64,000 bases of DNA from positions 992,001-1,056,000 of the forward strand of contig NZ_JAYMGI010000002.1 of the NCBI RefSeq assembly GCF_035825295.1, given 5' to 3'. Below the pieces are notes generated by a model. It was not told the DNA's origin, did no database searches, and saw nothing but the letters and a program-made list of their open reading frames with translations. This DNA comes from Actinacidiphila sp. DG2A-62. GTDB taxonomy: Bacteria; Actinomycetota; Actinomycetes; Streptomycetales; Streptomycetaceae. Both the position numbers and the translations under genes were made by a program. Below are positions 36,396 to 46,670 of this stretch, piece after piece; positions within the stretch are counted from its first letter, which is position 1; every line of letters begins with the position of its first letter.

Positions 36396-36425
36396 TTAAC
36401 TTTCAGGCAGGCTTCCTGATAGTTT
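36396..36425 (+). promoter_or_regulatory. Leaderless promoter of the MFS gene
   Basis: TTAACT (36396-36401), an 18-bp spacer and TAGTTT (36420-36425) place the transcription start on the A of ATG 36432. There is no Shine-Dalgarno sequence before that ATG, which fits a leaderless mRNA. The promoter is entirely covered by the palindrome 36398-36424. Confidence 0.6.
36398..36424. promoter_or_regulatory. Palindromic operator between the ROK and MFS genes
   Basis: AACTTTCAGG (36398-36407) and CCTGATAGTT (36415-36424) match as inverted repeats at 9 of 10 positions around a 7-bp spacer. The element spans the -35 to -10 interval of the MFS promoter. Location and form suit a ROK repressor site. The link to this ROK protein is inferred. 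Confidence 0.65.
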
Positions 36426-36431
36426 ACGCCC

Positions 36432-37664
36432 ATGGAGAGCGCTCCCACCGCGTCACGGTGGTCACCGCGCGGCGTCCGCGGCCACCACGCCGCCATCGCC
36501 GTGGTCTTCGCCGTGCACGGCGCGGTGCAGGGCACCTTCGCCGCCCGCATCCCGTGGATCAAGGACCATCTGGGCCTGGGCGCGGGCGCGTTGGGCCTCG
36601 CGCTGGTGTGCCCGGCGATCGGTTCGATGCTGTCGATGCCGCTGGCCGGTCGGGTGGTGCACCGGCTGGGCTCGCGGACCGCGCTGCGACTGCTGCTCGG
36701 CATGTGGTGCTCGGCGCTGGCGCTGCCCGCGCTGGCGCCCGGCCTGCCGTGGCTGTGCCTGGCGCTGCTGGTCTTCGGCGGCAGCGCGGGCATGGCGGAC
36801 GTGGTGATGAACGCGGTCGGCGTCGCCGTCGAGGAGCGCAAGGGGAAGTCGATCATGTCGGGCCTGCACGGCATGTGGAGCGTGGGCACGCTGACCGGCG
36901 CCGCGATCGGCGTGCCGGCCGCGCACGCGGGCCTGGACGGCCGGTCCCACCTGGCACTGATGGCGGCGGCGCTGCTCGCGGTCTCCCTCGCCGCGACCGC
37001 GCGGACGCCCGACATCCGCTCCGCGCGGGACCAGGACGCGCCGCCGCGGTTCGCGCTGCCGCCGCGCTCGGCGCTGGTGATCGGCGCGGTCGGCTTCTGC
37101 GCGGTGTTCGCCGAGGGCGGCAGCGCGGACTGGTGCGCGGTGTACCTGCGGGAGGTGGCGCACGCCTCGCCCGCGATCGCCGCGCTCGCGTACACGGCGT
37201 TCTCCTGCACGATGGCCGCGACCCGACTGCTCGGCGACCTCGCGGTGCGCCGGCTGGGCGCGGCGGCGACGGTCAGGGCCGGCGGGGGCGTCGCCGCGGT
37301 GGGCGGGCTGCTGGTGGTGGCCGCCGGTTCGCCGGCTCCGGCGATCGCCGGATTCGGCCTGGTGGGCGTGGGCATCGCGGTCGTGGTGCCGCTGTGCTTC
37401 GCCGCCGCCGGGCGGCGCGGGCCGGTGCCCAGCCAGGCGATCGCGGGCGTCGCCACGGTCACCTACACCTCGGGGCTGGTGGCGCCGGCGGCAATCGGCG
37501 GCATCGCCGGAGCGAGTTCGCTGACGGCGTCGTTCGGCCTGGTCACCGTGCTGATGCTGGGCCTGGTGCTGGGCGGCGGGGTGGTCCGCTCGGCGGGTAC
37601 GACGGTCGCCGCCTCGTCGGGCGCGGACCGGGAGGGCGTCACGACCGCGAGCACGTCGCCGTAG
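36432..37664 (+). CDS. MFS transporter
   Basis: The 410-residue protein has about twelve membrane spans, for example AVVFAVHGAVQGTFAARIPW, LCLALLVFGGSAGMADVVMNAVG and FGLVTVLMLGLVLGGGVV. GRVVHRLGSRTALR fits the MFS loop 2-3 signature. The GMADVVMNA and GLHGMWSVG stretches are typical of a YbjJ/FucP-like MFS subgroup common next to ROK genes in Streptomyces. The substrate is unknown; a sugar or sugar-derived compound is a guess from the ROK partner. ATG 36432 has no ribosome-binding site and is probably leaderless. Confidence 0.9.
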   Translation: MESAPTASRWSPRGVRGHHAAIAVVFAVHGAVQGTFAARIPWIKDHLGLGAGALGLALVCPAIGSMLSMPLAGRVVHRLGSRTALRLLLGMWCSALALPALAPGLPWLCLALLVFGGSAGMADVVMNAVGVAVEERKGKSIMSGLHGMWSVGTLTGAAIGVPAAHAGLDGRSHLALMAAALLAVSLAATARTPDIRSARDQDAPPRFALPPRSALVIGAVGFCAVFAEGGSADWCAVYLREVAHASPAIAALAYTAFSCTMAATRLLGDLAVRRLGAAATVRAGGGVAAVGGLLVVAAGSPAPAIAGFGLVGVGIAVVVPLCFAAAGRRGPVPSQAIAGVATVTYTSGLVAPAAIGGIAGASSLTASFGLVTVLMLGLVLGGGVVRSAGTTVAASSGADREGVTTASTSP

Positions 37665-38064
37665 CGGCCGAGGCCGTGGGGAGGCCGGAGGCCGGGGCTG
37701 GAGGGACCGCGGGGCGCCGCGCGGGCCGGGCATCGACGCGGGCCGTCCGGCGGATACCGGACCTTTGTCACCAAGGGGGCCCGGCGGGCGCGCACGGGGG
37801 AATCGAGCCCGCCGGACCTTCTTCCACGGTAGCGGTCCCCCGCCGCCGCTTGGGGTGACCCAGCGGCAATTCATGCCGCGCGAATACGCCATGGCACAGG
37901 CGCGCCGCCATCTTCCGCGCCGCGTACGGGAGTTGGCGCGCAGGTAGGGGTCCTGGACGACGGTCGGAACGGGTGCGGTCGGGCGTTCGGGCGGTCGGCG
38001 TATTCCGTGGCCGCGGCCCGCGCGCCGCGCCCGCCGCGCGGCGGCGTCCCCGGAAGCTGTCCGC
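37665..38064. other. 400-bp gap downstream of the MFS gene
   Basis: No gene is supported. The first 80 bp are GC-rich with GGCCG repeats and could terminate the MFS transcript. A less GC-rich patch at 37760-37950 has a 24-codon frame (ATG 37873 to TAG 37947) without a ribosome-binding site. The last 80 bp before 38065 hold GGAAG as a weak ribosome-binding site for the next gene. Confidence 0.4.
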
Positions 38065-39012
38065 ATGCGCACAGTGACAGGCGGTTCCGGACGCCCTACG
38101 GCACCCCACTCCACCGAAACGGGCGGAACCGGGCATTCGCGATGCGAACCGGGCGAGGCCGGACCGGACGACAGCGCTCGCGACCACGACACCGCCCGAC
38201 ACCACGACGCTCGGCACCACGACACCACTCGGCACCACGACATCCCCGCCCCCGCTGACCCGTGCCCGGACCCCCTCCCCCGTCCCACGGGGCCCGCGGG
38301 CGGACGGCGGCCGGCCGGGTCCCGGCGGCGGCCCGGCGCACTCGCCGAGGAGCCGCGACGCGAGCGGCCCGGGGTGGAGGACGCGGCACGGCGGATGCGC
38401 CGGCTGGCGCGGGAGCAGGGGCACGGGGACGGAGTCGCCGTCTTCGCCCGGGTGTACACCTCGGTGACCGAGGAGATCGCGCGCCGGGTGGCGGCCGGCG
38501 ACTTCGCCGATCCCGCGGCGGCGGGGACGCTGGCGACGCTCTTCGCCGGGCGCTTCCTGGACGCGGTCGCGTCGCCGCACCCGCCGGCCTGCTGGCGGCC
38601 GCTGCTGCGCTCCCGCGACCGTACCGGCCTGCATCCGCTCCAGTTCGCGCTGGCCGGCGTGAACGCGCACATCGGCCACGACCTGCCGCTCGCCGTGGTG
38701 GACGCCTGCCGCGCCACCGGGCGCGAACCGGCGGCGCTGGAGGGGGACTTCGACCGCGTCGGCCGGGTGCTGGCCGCGATCGAGGTGCGGGTCAGGGAGG
38801 AACTCATGCCCGGCCCCGACCCGTTGGAGGCGTGCGAGCCGCTCACCCACCTGATCGGCACCTGGAGCCTGTCCCGGGCCCGGGACGCCGCGTGGGCCTC
38901 GGCGCTGCTGCTGTGGTCGCTGCGCCGCCGTCCGCGGGCCTACCGCGAGTGCGAGCGCCGGCTGGACGCCGCCGTGGCACTGGTCGGCCGGCTCCTGCTG
39001 ACCCCGGTGTGA
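38065..39012 (+). CDS. DUF5995 family protein
   Basis: The conserved part (about residues 104-315) begins VEDAARRMRRLAREQ. It contains DGVAVFARVYTSVTEEIARRV, FLDAVASPHPPACWRPLL, LQFALAGVNAHIGHDLPLAVVDACR and ARDAAWASALLLWSL. This is the all-helical DUF5995 pattern of unknown function, with conserved His/Asp residues that might bind metal. Before it, residues 1-103 are low complexity, with Asp/His repeats (DHDTARHHDARHHDTTRHHD) encoded by CACGACACC-type repeats. ATG 38065 is the longest start; GTG 38374 would give only the conserved domain. It is convergent with davB. Confidence 0.75.
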   Translation: MRTVTGGSGRPTAPHSTETGGTGHSRCEPGEAGPDDSARDHDTARHHDARHHDTTRHHDIPAPADPCPDPLPRPTGPAGGRRPAGSRRRPGALAEEPRRERPGVEDAARRMRRLAREQGHGDGVAVFARVYTSVTEEIARRVAAGDFADPAAAGTLATLFAGRFLDAVASPHPPACWRPLLRSRDRTGLHPLQFALAGVNAHIGHDLPLAVVDACRATGREPAALEGDFDRVGRVLAAIEVRVREELMPGPDPLEACEPLTHLIGTWSLSRARDAAWASALLLWSLRRRPRAYRECERRLDAAVALVGRLLLTPV

Positions 39013-39041
39013 CGGGGGCGGCGGCCCTCCGACGGCAGTGC

Positions 39042-40760
39042 TCAGTCCTCCGGCAGCTCCACCGGCGCGATCTCGTCGAAGACGTCGCCGGGCCCCGGGT
39101 TGGCCGGGTCGGTGGCGCCGCCGAGGTGGTGCATCACGCCCCACACCGCGTTCAGCGCGGTCTGCACCGCGCCCTCCGCCCAGCCCGCGGTCCACGACAC
39201 GTCGTCGCCGGCCAGGAACAGGCCGCGCCGGTCCGCGGGCAGCGCGTCCTGCATGAAGTGCGTGAACAGCCGGCGCTGGTAGCGGTAGTGGCCGGGCAGG
39301 TTCGCCTTGAACGCGCCCATGAAGTAGGGCTCGTCCTCCCAGGAGACGGTCACCGGGTCGCCGATGACGTGCCGGCGGATGTCGACGCCGGGGTAGATCT
39401 CGCCGAGCGACTTGAGCATGACCTCCATCCGCTCGTGCGCGCTCAGCGGCAGCCACTTCAGGCTGTCGTCGCACCAGGTGTAGGACAGGCAGATGACCGC
39501 GGGCCGGTCCGGGCCGTCGTCCAGCAGGTAGGTGCCGCGGGTCATCCGGTCGGTGAGCGTCATGGACATCACGTCACGCCCGGTGCGCGGGTCCTTGTCG
39601 CGCCAGAACGGCCGGTCGACCGGCACGAAGAGCTTGCTGGACTCCATGTAGTGGGTGCGCTCGACAGCCGTCCAGTGGTCGATCGGCAGCAGCGAGTCGT
39701 CGCAGGCGATCTTGGAGAGCAGCATCCAGCTCTGCGCGGTGAACACCGCCGCCCGGTAGGAGCGGATGGCGCCGGTCGCGTCGGTGACGGTGATCCGGTC
39801 GCCGGCGGTGCGGTACAGCCCGGTGACCGCGGGCCGCGGCGTGCCGCCGTGCAGCGAGGCGAGCGAGGTGCCCTGCGGCCAGTGCAGGATCTTGTCCGGC
39901 GCGCGCTCCCACAGCCGCAGCGGCAGTTGCTGGCTGCCGCCGACGATGCCGCGGTGGTCGTCGTCCGCGCCGGTGTAGACGACCCGGAGGATCTCCAGGA
40001 TCGAGTTGGGGAAGTCGGTGTCCCAGCCGCCGGTGCCGAAGCCGACCTGGCCGAAGATCTCCCGGTGCCGGAAGGAGCGGAAGGCCGGCGAGTCGCACAG
40101 GAAGCCGTAGAAGGTCTGGTTGTCCAGGCGTTCGACCAGCGCGGACCACAGAGCGCGGATGCGCGGCACGTCGCGGGTGCGCAGCGCGTGCTGCATGGCG
40201 GAGAAGTCGGCGCCCTCCTCCAGGCAGGTGTTCCAGGCGTGCATCACCTGGTGGTAGACCTCGGGCAGGTCCTCGACCGATGTGGCGTAGTGGCTGCGCC
40301 CCTTGAGGTCGACGACGGTCGAAGGCGTCGCGGGGGCCAGCGGGTTGGGGAACGGCTTGGTGCGCAGGCCCACCAGGTCCACGTAGTGCTGGAACGCGGT
40401 GGAGGACGGCGGGAAGCGCATCGCGCCCATCTCCGCGGTGAGTTCGTCTCCCCCGGCGATGCCCGAGCAGCCGTCGAAGCCCACCGTGCGCAGCCGGCCG
40501 CCGATCCGGTCGGCCTCGTACACCACCGGGCGCAGGCCCATCGTCATCAGTTCGTACGCGGTGACGATGCCGGACAGACCGCCGCCGATGACCGCGACCT
40601 CGGTGCCGTGCTCGGTGGCCGGCACGGAGCCGAGGCCGGCCGGGTGCGCGAGGTAGTCGTCGTAGGCGTACGGGAAGTCGGGGCCGAACATGGTCAGCGG
40701 CGGCTGTGCCCGAGCCGGGTGGTGCGGCTCCTCGTGGACGGCGGTGGGCACGGACGTCAT
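39042..40760 (-). CDS. davB: L-lysine 2-monooxygenase (DavB-like FAD amine oxidase)
   Basis: The 572-residue flavoprotein matches Pseudomonas putida DavB, as I recall that sequence, along its whole length. MFGPDFPYAYDDYLAHPAG is at the start, followed by the FAD dinucleotide motif VAVIGGGLSGIVTAYEL (about 55-71), MGAMRFPPSSTAF, FGQVGFGTGGWDTDFPNSI, MTLTDRMTRGTYL, MGAFKANLPGHYRYQ and GLFLAGDDVSWTAGWAEGA. DavB oxidatively decarboxylates lysine to 5-aminopentanamide. The next step would be done by the nitrilase-type protein encoded just upstream. ATG 40760 lies 100 bp after davA. Related amino-acid monooxygenases remain possible. Confidence 0.85.
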   Translation of the reverse strand: MTSVPTAVHEEPHHPARAQPPLTMFGPDFPYAYDDYLAHPAGLGSVPATEHGTEVAVIGGGLSGIVTAYELMTMGLRPVVYEADRIGGRLRTVGFDGCSGIAGGDELTAEMGAMRFPPSSTAFQHYVDLVGLRTKPFPNPLAPATPSTVVDLKGRSHYATSVEDLPEVYHQVMHAWNTCLEEGADFSAMQHALRTRDVPRIRALWSALVERLDNQTFYGFLCDSPAFRSFRHREIFGQVGFGTGGWDTDFPNSILEILRVVYTGADDDHRGIVGGSQQLPLRLWERAPDKILHWPQGTSLASLHGGTPRPAVTGLYRTAGDRITVTDATGAIRSYRAAVFTAQSWMLLSKIACDDSLLPIDHWTAVERTHYMESSKLFVPVDRPFWRDKDPRTGRDVMSMTLTDRMTRGTYLLDDGPDRPAVICLSYTWCDDSLKWLPLSAHERMEVMLKSLGEIYPGVDIRRHVIGDPVTVSWEDEPYFMGAFKANLPGHYRYQRRLFTHFMQDALPADRRGLFLAGDDVSWTAGWAEGAVQTALNAVWGVMHHLGGATDPANPGPGDVFDEIAPVELPED

Positions 40761-40860
40761 GGGCGGTTCTCCTGGACTGCGGCGGTGGGTCCGCGCGGTG
40801 GCGGCGAGGGGAGGACGGGGGCGGGGCGGACGGCTGTCGGGCGGCGGGGCGGCGGACCGG

Positions 40861-41670
40861 TCACCCGGAGGGGCCGAGCGAGCGGTACAGCTCCGGGCGG
40901 CGGTCGGCCAGGTACGGCGTCTCGGCCCGTGCGCCCCGCAGCACCTCCAGGTCGACGTCGGCGACCAGCAGTTCGGGCCCGGCGCCGGCCCGTGCCCGCA
41001 CCGCGCCGTCGGGTCCGGCCAGGCAGCTCAGCCCGGCGAAGTCGAACTCCCCTTCCGGGCCGCACCTGTTGACGTAGGCGATGTACAGGCCGTTCTCGTA
41101 CGCGCGGGCGGGGACCAGGGTGTGCGCGACGAATTCGTAGGGGCGCATCAACGCGGTGGGCACCACGAGGAGTTCGGTGCCGGCCAGCGCGTGGGCCCGT
41201 ACCGCCTCGGGGAATTCGACGTCGTAGCAGATCAGCAGGCCGACGCGGACGCCGCCGAGGTCGGCCTGCACCACCGGGTGCTCGCCCGCCGTGAACACGG
41301 CGCGCTCGTAGGCGCCGAACAGGTGCGTCTTGCGGTAGGCGGCCAGGGTGCGGCCGTCCGGGCCGACGAGCCGGGCGGTGTTGTGGACGCGCGCGCCGTC
41401 CCGCTCGGGGCAGCCGTAGACGACGGCCACGCCGTGCCGGGCGGCGATGGCGGCCACCGTGCGGGCGGCCGGTCCGTCGGCGGGTTCCGCGGCGTGCGCC
41501 ATGCGGTCGCCGAGCGCGTAGCCGGACAGGAAGAGCTCGCCGGTGGCCAGCAGCGCGGCGCCGCGGGCCGCGGCCCGTGCGGCGGCGTCGTCCAGGGCCG
41601 CCAGGGCCTCGTCGGCGCCGTCGGGGACACCGCGGGGACCTTGCAGCAGCGCGGTGCGCAACGGCGCCAT
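40861..41670 (-). CDS. davA: 5-aminopentanamidase (DavA-like nitrilase superfamily amidase)
   Basis: The 269-residue carbon-nitrogen hydrolase has the Glu-Lys-Cys triad: Glu45 in ATGELFLSGY, Lys114 in YRKTHLFG and Cys148 in LLICYDVEFPE. Length and context match DavA, which hydrolyses 5-aminopentanamide to 5-aminovalerate in lysine catabolism. ATG 41670 has GAGG upstream. It is the first gene of the davA-davB pair. Two 14-bp direct repeats at 41769 and 41800 lie upstream. DavT/DavD, which would carry 5-aminovalerate to glutarate, are not in this window. Confidence 0.83.
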   Translation of the reverse strand: MAPLRTALLQGPRGVPDGADEALAALDDAAARAAARGAALLATGELFLSGYALGDRMAHAAEPADGPAARTVAAIAARHGVAVVYGCPERDGARVHNTARLVGPDGRTLAAYRKTHLFGAYERAVFTAGEHPVVQADLGGVRVGLLICYDVEFPEAVRAHALAGTELLVVPTALMRPYEFVAHTLVPARAYENGLYIAYVNRCGPEGEFDFAGLSCLAGPDGAVRARAGAGPELLVADVDLEVLRGARAETPYLADRRPELYRSLGPSG

Positions 41671-41768
41671 GGGGCCTCTTTCGCCTGGTCAGAAGGGTCG
41701 TGGAAGGTCGCTTCGACGGTACGGCCGACCCGGCGGCGAACGGAAGGCGTGATCCTTGCGCCCTGGGG

Positions 41769-41813
41769 GGCGATTCGTTGCGTGTCACCGGCACGGAACG
41801 GCGATTCGTTGCG
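41769..41813 (-). promoter_or_regulatory. Two 14-bp direct repeats upstream of davA
   Basis: GGCGATTCGTTGCG occurs at 41769-41782 and 41800-41813, exactly 31 bp apart, about three helical turns. The repeats lie 99-143 bp upstream of the davA start. Same-face repeats are typical of activators such as Lrp/AsnC proteins, and one is encoded 1.5 kb away. The link is inferred. Confidence 0.5.
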
Positions 41814-41913
41814 CACACGTCCCCCGAAGGTGTGACGGTGCGCCGCGGGCAGACGCGCGGCGCGCGCACAAAGGGCGCGAGGCGCGGAGAAGACGCGAGG
41901 CGCGGAAGGGCGC

Positions 41914-41949
41914 GGCGCGCTGGGGGATCACGGCGCGCTGGGGGATCAC
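41914..41949. repeat. 18-bp tandem repeat
   Basis: GGCGCGCTGGGGGATCAC occurs twice head to tail (41914-41931 and 41932-41949), followed by the start of a third copy. It lies in the gap between davA and the DUF2382 terminator. It looks like a short tandem expansion. Confidence 0.6.
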
Positions 41950-41965
41950 GGCGCGGGAAAGGGCG

Positions 41966-41998
41966 CGGGCGCCCGCCCCGGTGTGGGGCGGGCGCCCG
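41966..41998 (-). terminator. Terminator after the PRC/DUF2382 gene
   Basis: A perfect 14-bp stem (41966-41979 with 41985-41998) closes a 5-nt loop. It lies 67 bp past the stop of the DUF2382 gene on the minus strand. There is no clear T-tract. Confidence 0.7.
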
Positions 41999-42064
41999 GG
42001 CCGTGCTGCGCCCGGATCGGTGCTTCGGCACGGACCGGCCGGCGGCGCCGGCAGGCCGGGTCGG

Positions 42065-43063
42065 TCAGCGGAACCGCTGGTCGCGGCGGTCCTGCCCGGT
42101 CTCCCGCGTGCCCTTCCGCTCGCTCTCGACCGCGGCGGTGTCGGACTCGATCCGCTCCTTGCGCACCCTGCCGTGCACGGTGCGCTGCTCGGTGTGCTCC
42201 TCGACCCGCATCCGCACGCGCTCCTTGGGCACGATACGGGTGTCGACCACCGGCTGCTCCTCGTGGAGCGTCACGACCTGCTCGTCCTCGGTGATCGAGG
42301 ACTCCCCGATGCCGGACCGGGTGGCGTCGGTGATCGGCTCGCGTTCCAGCCGGATCTCCTCGTGCGTGACCGGTACGGTCTGCTCGACGTCCTCGACGTC
42401 CACCACCTTGTGCAGCCGGGCCCGGCCGGCCTCGCGGCGCTCGACGTGGACGCTCATCTCCTCCTCGGAGCGGATCATCTCCTCGCCCAGCGTCTTGCCG
42501 GAGTCGCCGGCCGCCGCGTCGGCGGAGAGCCGCTCGGCGGGTCCGGTGCGGCCGGTCGCGTAGGCCGCGGGGCCCGCGCCGGCGCCGATCCCGGCCTCGC
42601 TGCCGGACACGGCGTCGGCGTCCCGGCCGCCCCTGGCGTGCCGTCCGCCGCCGCCTGCGGCCCCGGCAGCTCCGGCCGTGCCCGCCGCGGCTCCCCCGGC
42701 CGCCGCCTTCTGGCCGGTGCCCTGGCCGGCCCTGCCGCCGCCGGCGTTCTCCAGGCCGTAGTAGGCGTAGAGGTGGCGCTCCTCCTCCACCGAGAGATGT
42801 CCACCCGAGTCCACGTCGACGTTGGGCGCGCCCTTGACCTTGTCCTTGTCGTACGGGATCTCCAGGTGGTCCTCGACCAGTCGTGCGGACCGGGTCGGCA
42901 CGAAGGTCTCGTTGTTGCCGAAGAAGCCGGTCTTGACGGTCACCCACTCGGGGTCGCCGGTGGCGTCGTCCAGATACATGTGCTTCGCGTCGCCGATCTT
43001 CTTCCCCTCCGAGTCGTGCACCGGATGGCCCACGACCTGGGATATCTGCTCGCGCGTGATCAT
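42065..43063 (-). CDS. PRC-barrel and DUF2382 domain protein
   Basis: The 332-residue protein begins with a PRC-barrel domain (about 1-110; GHPVHDSEGKKIGDAKHMYLDDATGDPEWVTVKTGFFG). A Gly/Ala-rich linker follows, then a C-terminal DUF2382 domain (about 205-315; EEEMSVHVERREAGRARLHKVV, EHTEQRTVHGRVRKERIE). The pattern is common in actinomycetes and cyanobacteria in general-stress proteins, but no activity is known. ATG 43063 is preceded by GGAGG. It is cytoplasmic, with no signal or membrane span. Confidence 0.9.
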   Translation of the reverse strand: MITREQISQVVGHPVHDSEGKKIGDAKHMYLDDATGDPEWVTVKTGFFGNNETFVPTRSARLVEDHLEIPYDKDKVKGAPNVDVDSGGHLSVEEERHLYAYYGLENAGGGRAGQGTGQKAAAGGAAAGTAGAAGAAGGGGRHARGGRDADAVSGSEAGIGAGAGPAAYATGRTGPAERLSADAAAGDSGKTLGEEMIRSEEEMSVHVERREAGRARLHKVVDVEDVEQTVPVTHEEIRLEREPITDATRSGIGESSITEDEQVVTLHEEQPVVDTRIVPKERVRMRVEEHTEQRTVHGRVRKERIESDTAAVESERKGTRETGQDRRDQRFR

Positions 43064-43199
43064 CTGTCGCCTCCTCGGGCTGACGTGGCCGATCTCCGAT
43101 CCGGCCTCACCATCCGCATTGCCCCGATCCACCGGGCAAAACCCCCCAAAGGCGACCAACTGCGACATTTACCCGCGCTGGGCGGCAGGGGGACGCGGG

Positions 43200-43655
43200 T
43201 CAGTCGGGGCTGCCGGCGCCGTAGCGGCGCACCAGCGGCGAGAGGACCAGGACCGACTTGGTCCTGGTCACGAAGGGTTCGCCGGCGATCTTCTCCAGCA
43301 CCTGCTCGAAGTGCCGCACGTCGGAGGCGAAGACCTGGACCACCGCGTCGGCCTCGCCGGTGACGGTGGACGCGGAGGCCACCTCCGGGTAGCGGGCCAG
43401 GCCGCGCCGGATGTCGGAGGGTGAGGTGTTGTGCCGGCAGTACAGCTCGACCAGCGCCTCGGTCTGCCAGCCGAGCGCGGCCGGGTCCACCCGTACGGTG
43501 AAACCGGCGATCGCGCCCGAGGCCAGCAGCCGGTCCACCCGGCGCTTGACGGCGGGCGCGGACAGCCCGACCTCGGCGCCGATGTCGGCGTAGGAGCGGC
43601 GGGCGTCGGCGGCCAGCGCGCGGACGATGCGTTCGTCGAGTTCGTTCAGCGGCAC
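43200..43655 (-). CDS. Lrp/AsnC family transcriptional regulator
   Basis: This 151-residue regulator has an N-terminal helix-turn-helix (LDERIVRALAADARRSYADIGAEVGLSAPAVKRRVDRLLASG). A RAM domain follows (about 65-150; ASTVTGEADAVVQVFASDVRHFEQVLEKI). GTG 43655 starts it, 41 bp after guaB1, so the two may be co-transcribed. It is the nearest regulator to davA-davB and a candidate for lysine-responsive control; that is inference. It is not closely similar to the Lrp protein at 7920. Confidence 0.93.
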   Translation of the reverse strand: MPLNELDERIVRALAADARRSYADIGAEVGLSAPAVKRRVDRLLASGAIAGFTVRVDPAALGWQTEALVELYCRHNTSPSDIRRGLARYPEVASASTVTGEADAVVQVFASDVRHFEQVLEKIAGEPFVTRTKSVLVLSPLVRRYGAGSPD

Positions 43656-43696
43656 GTCCGGGAGTCTGGCACGCGCGGCGCCGGCCGGCGCGCCCG

Positions 43697-45506
<1,810 letters not shown>

Positions 45507-45656
45507 GCGCCGATGCTGCCACAACCGGACATCCCGGGCGCGGCAGCGCGCCCGCGCGCGCCGCGTCGGCACGTCTCGGGACGCGTCCGGGCGACTTTAG
45601 GACGCCCGGCGGGACTCGGCGGCGCCGGGCCGGGGCCCGGCAGCGCCCCACGCGGC

Positions 45657-46670
45657 TCAGGAGCCGTCGGGGTCGGCGCGCTCCAGGGCCGGGCGGGCGG
45701 CCGGCGCGGTGCTGCCCAGCAGCCGGTCCGCGGCGGCGATGTCGGTGACCAGGCTGGTCACCAGACCGGAGCGGAGCACCGCGTCGATCGCGGCGGCCTT
45801 GCGCCGGCTGCTGGCGATGGCCAGCACCTCCGGGATGCGGCGCAGCCGGTCCGCGTCGATGGTGATGCAGCGCTCCCCCAGGTCGCGGCCGACCCGGCGG
45901 CCCTGCGCGTCGAACAGGTGCGAGGACATCTCGGCGGCGACGCCGAGGCCCGCGTAGTGCTCGCGCTCGGCGTCGGTGAGCGCGTCGTGCACGGTGGAGA
46001 TCCCGGCCTCCCACGAGCCGACCGAGACCACCGCGACGGTCACCTTGTCGAAGTAGCCCATCGCCGCGGCGATCTGGCTCTGTGAGCGCAGCGCCGCGGC
46101 GGTGCCGGGGTCGGCCAGCACCATCGGCGCGTACAGCGGGTGCGCCTCGCCGCCGGAGACCGCGGCGGCCGTGCGGACCGCCTCGACCGAGCCGCGCTCG
46201 GCGGTCCCGACGTCGTAGACGCCGGTCAGCTGCACGACCGTGCAGGGCGCGAGCCGGTCCAGCGCGTTGGCCATGGTGATGATCGAGCGGCCCCAGGCCA
46301 GGCCGAGCACGTCGCCGTCGTCGACCAGCTCGCCGAGCAGGCCGGCGGCCACCGCGCCCAGATTCTCCGGGTCGGGCGCGTCGGCCTGGTCGGCCGGCGT
46401 CTCGACCACCACCGCGTGCCGCAGCCCGTAGTGGGCGCGCAGCGCGTCGGAGCGCTCGGCGTCCAGCTCCGCGGGCACCCTGATCTCGATCCTGACCAGG
46501 TCGCGTTCGAGGGCGGTCTCCAGCACGCGGGCCACCTTGAAGCGGCTGACCCCGAACTCCTCGGCGATCTGGATCTTCGACTTGCCCTCCAGATAGAAGC
46601 GACGTGCCATCGCCGCCGCCTGGACCATCTCGCCGGGGCCCATGCGTACCTGTGTGCGGCCTGCGCTCAC
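45657..46670 (-). CDS. SorC/DeoR-type sugar-binding transcriptional regulator
   Basis: The 337-residue regulator has an N-terminal helix-turn-helix (AAAMARRFYLEGKSKIQIAEEFGVSRFKVARVLETAL, about 15-55). A large C-terminal sugar-phosphate-binding domain follows (GDVLGLAWGRSI, CTVVQLTGVYDVGTAERGSVEAVRT, DKVTVAVVSVGSWEAG). GTG 46670 is the start. It is next to rpe on the same strand with a gap of 157 bp. A pentose-phosphate-linked sugar phosphate as effector would make sense but is not shown. Confidence 0.92.
   Translation of the reverse strand: MSAGRTQVRMGPGEMVQAAAMARRFYLEGKSKIQIAEEFGVSRFKVARVLETALERDLVRIEIRVPAELDAERSDALRAHYGLRHAVVVETPADQADAPDPENLGAVAAGLLGELVDDGDVLGLAWGRSIITMANALDRLAPCTVVQLTGVYDVGTAERGSVEAVRTAAAVSGGEAHPLYAPMVLADPGTAAALRSQSQIAAAMGYFDKVTVAVVSVGSWEAGISTVHDALTDAEREHYAGLGVAAEMSSHLFDAQGRRVGRDLGERCITIDADRLRRIPEVLAIASSRRKAAAIDAVLRSGLVTSLVTDIAAADRLLGSTAPAARPALERADPDGS

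Larger units (their letters stand above)
41671..42064. other. 394-bp gap upstream of davA
   Basis: No gene is seen. It holds, from davA outward: a weak possible promoter (TACCGT on the minus strand near 41715), the direct repeats at 41769-41813, an 18-bp tandem repeat at 41914-41949 and a strong terminator hairpin for the DUF2382 gene at 41966-41998. Confidence 0.5.

Noticed and set aside
37873-37947. A 24-codon small frame in the gap after the MFS gene
   Set aside because: It has no ribosome-binding site, promoter or resemblance to known peptides; it is too short to support.
41914-41949. Tandem 18-bp units considered as a CRISPR remnant
   Set aside because: The units abut without spacers and there are no cas genes; it is a simple tandem duplication.
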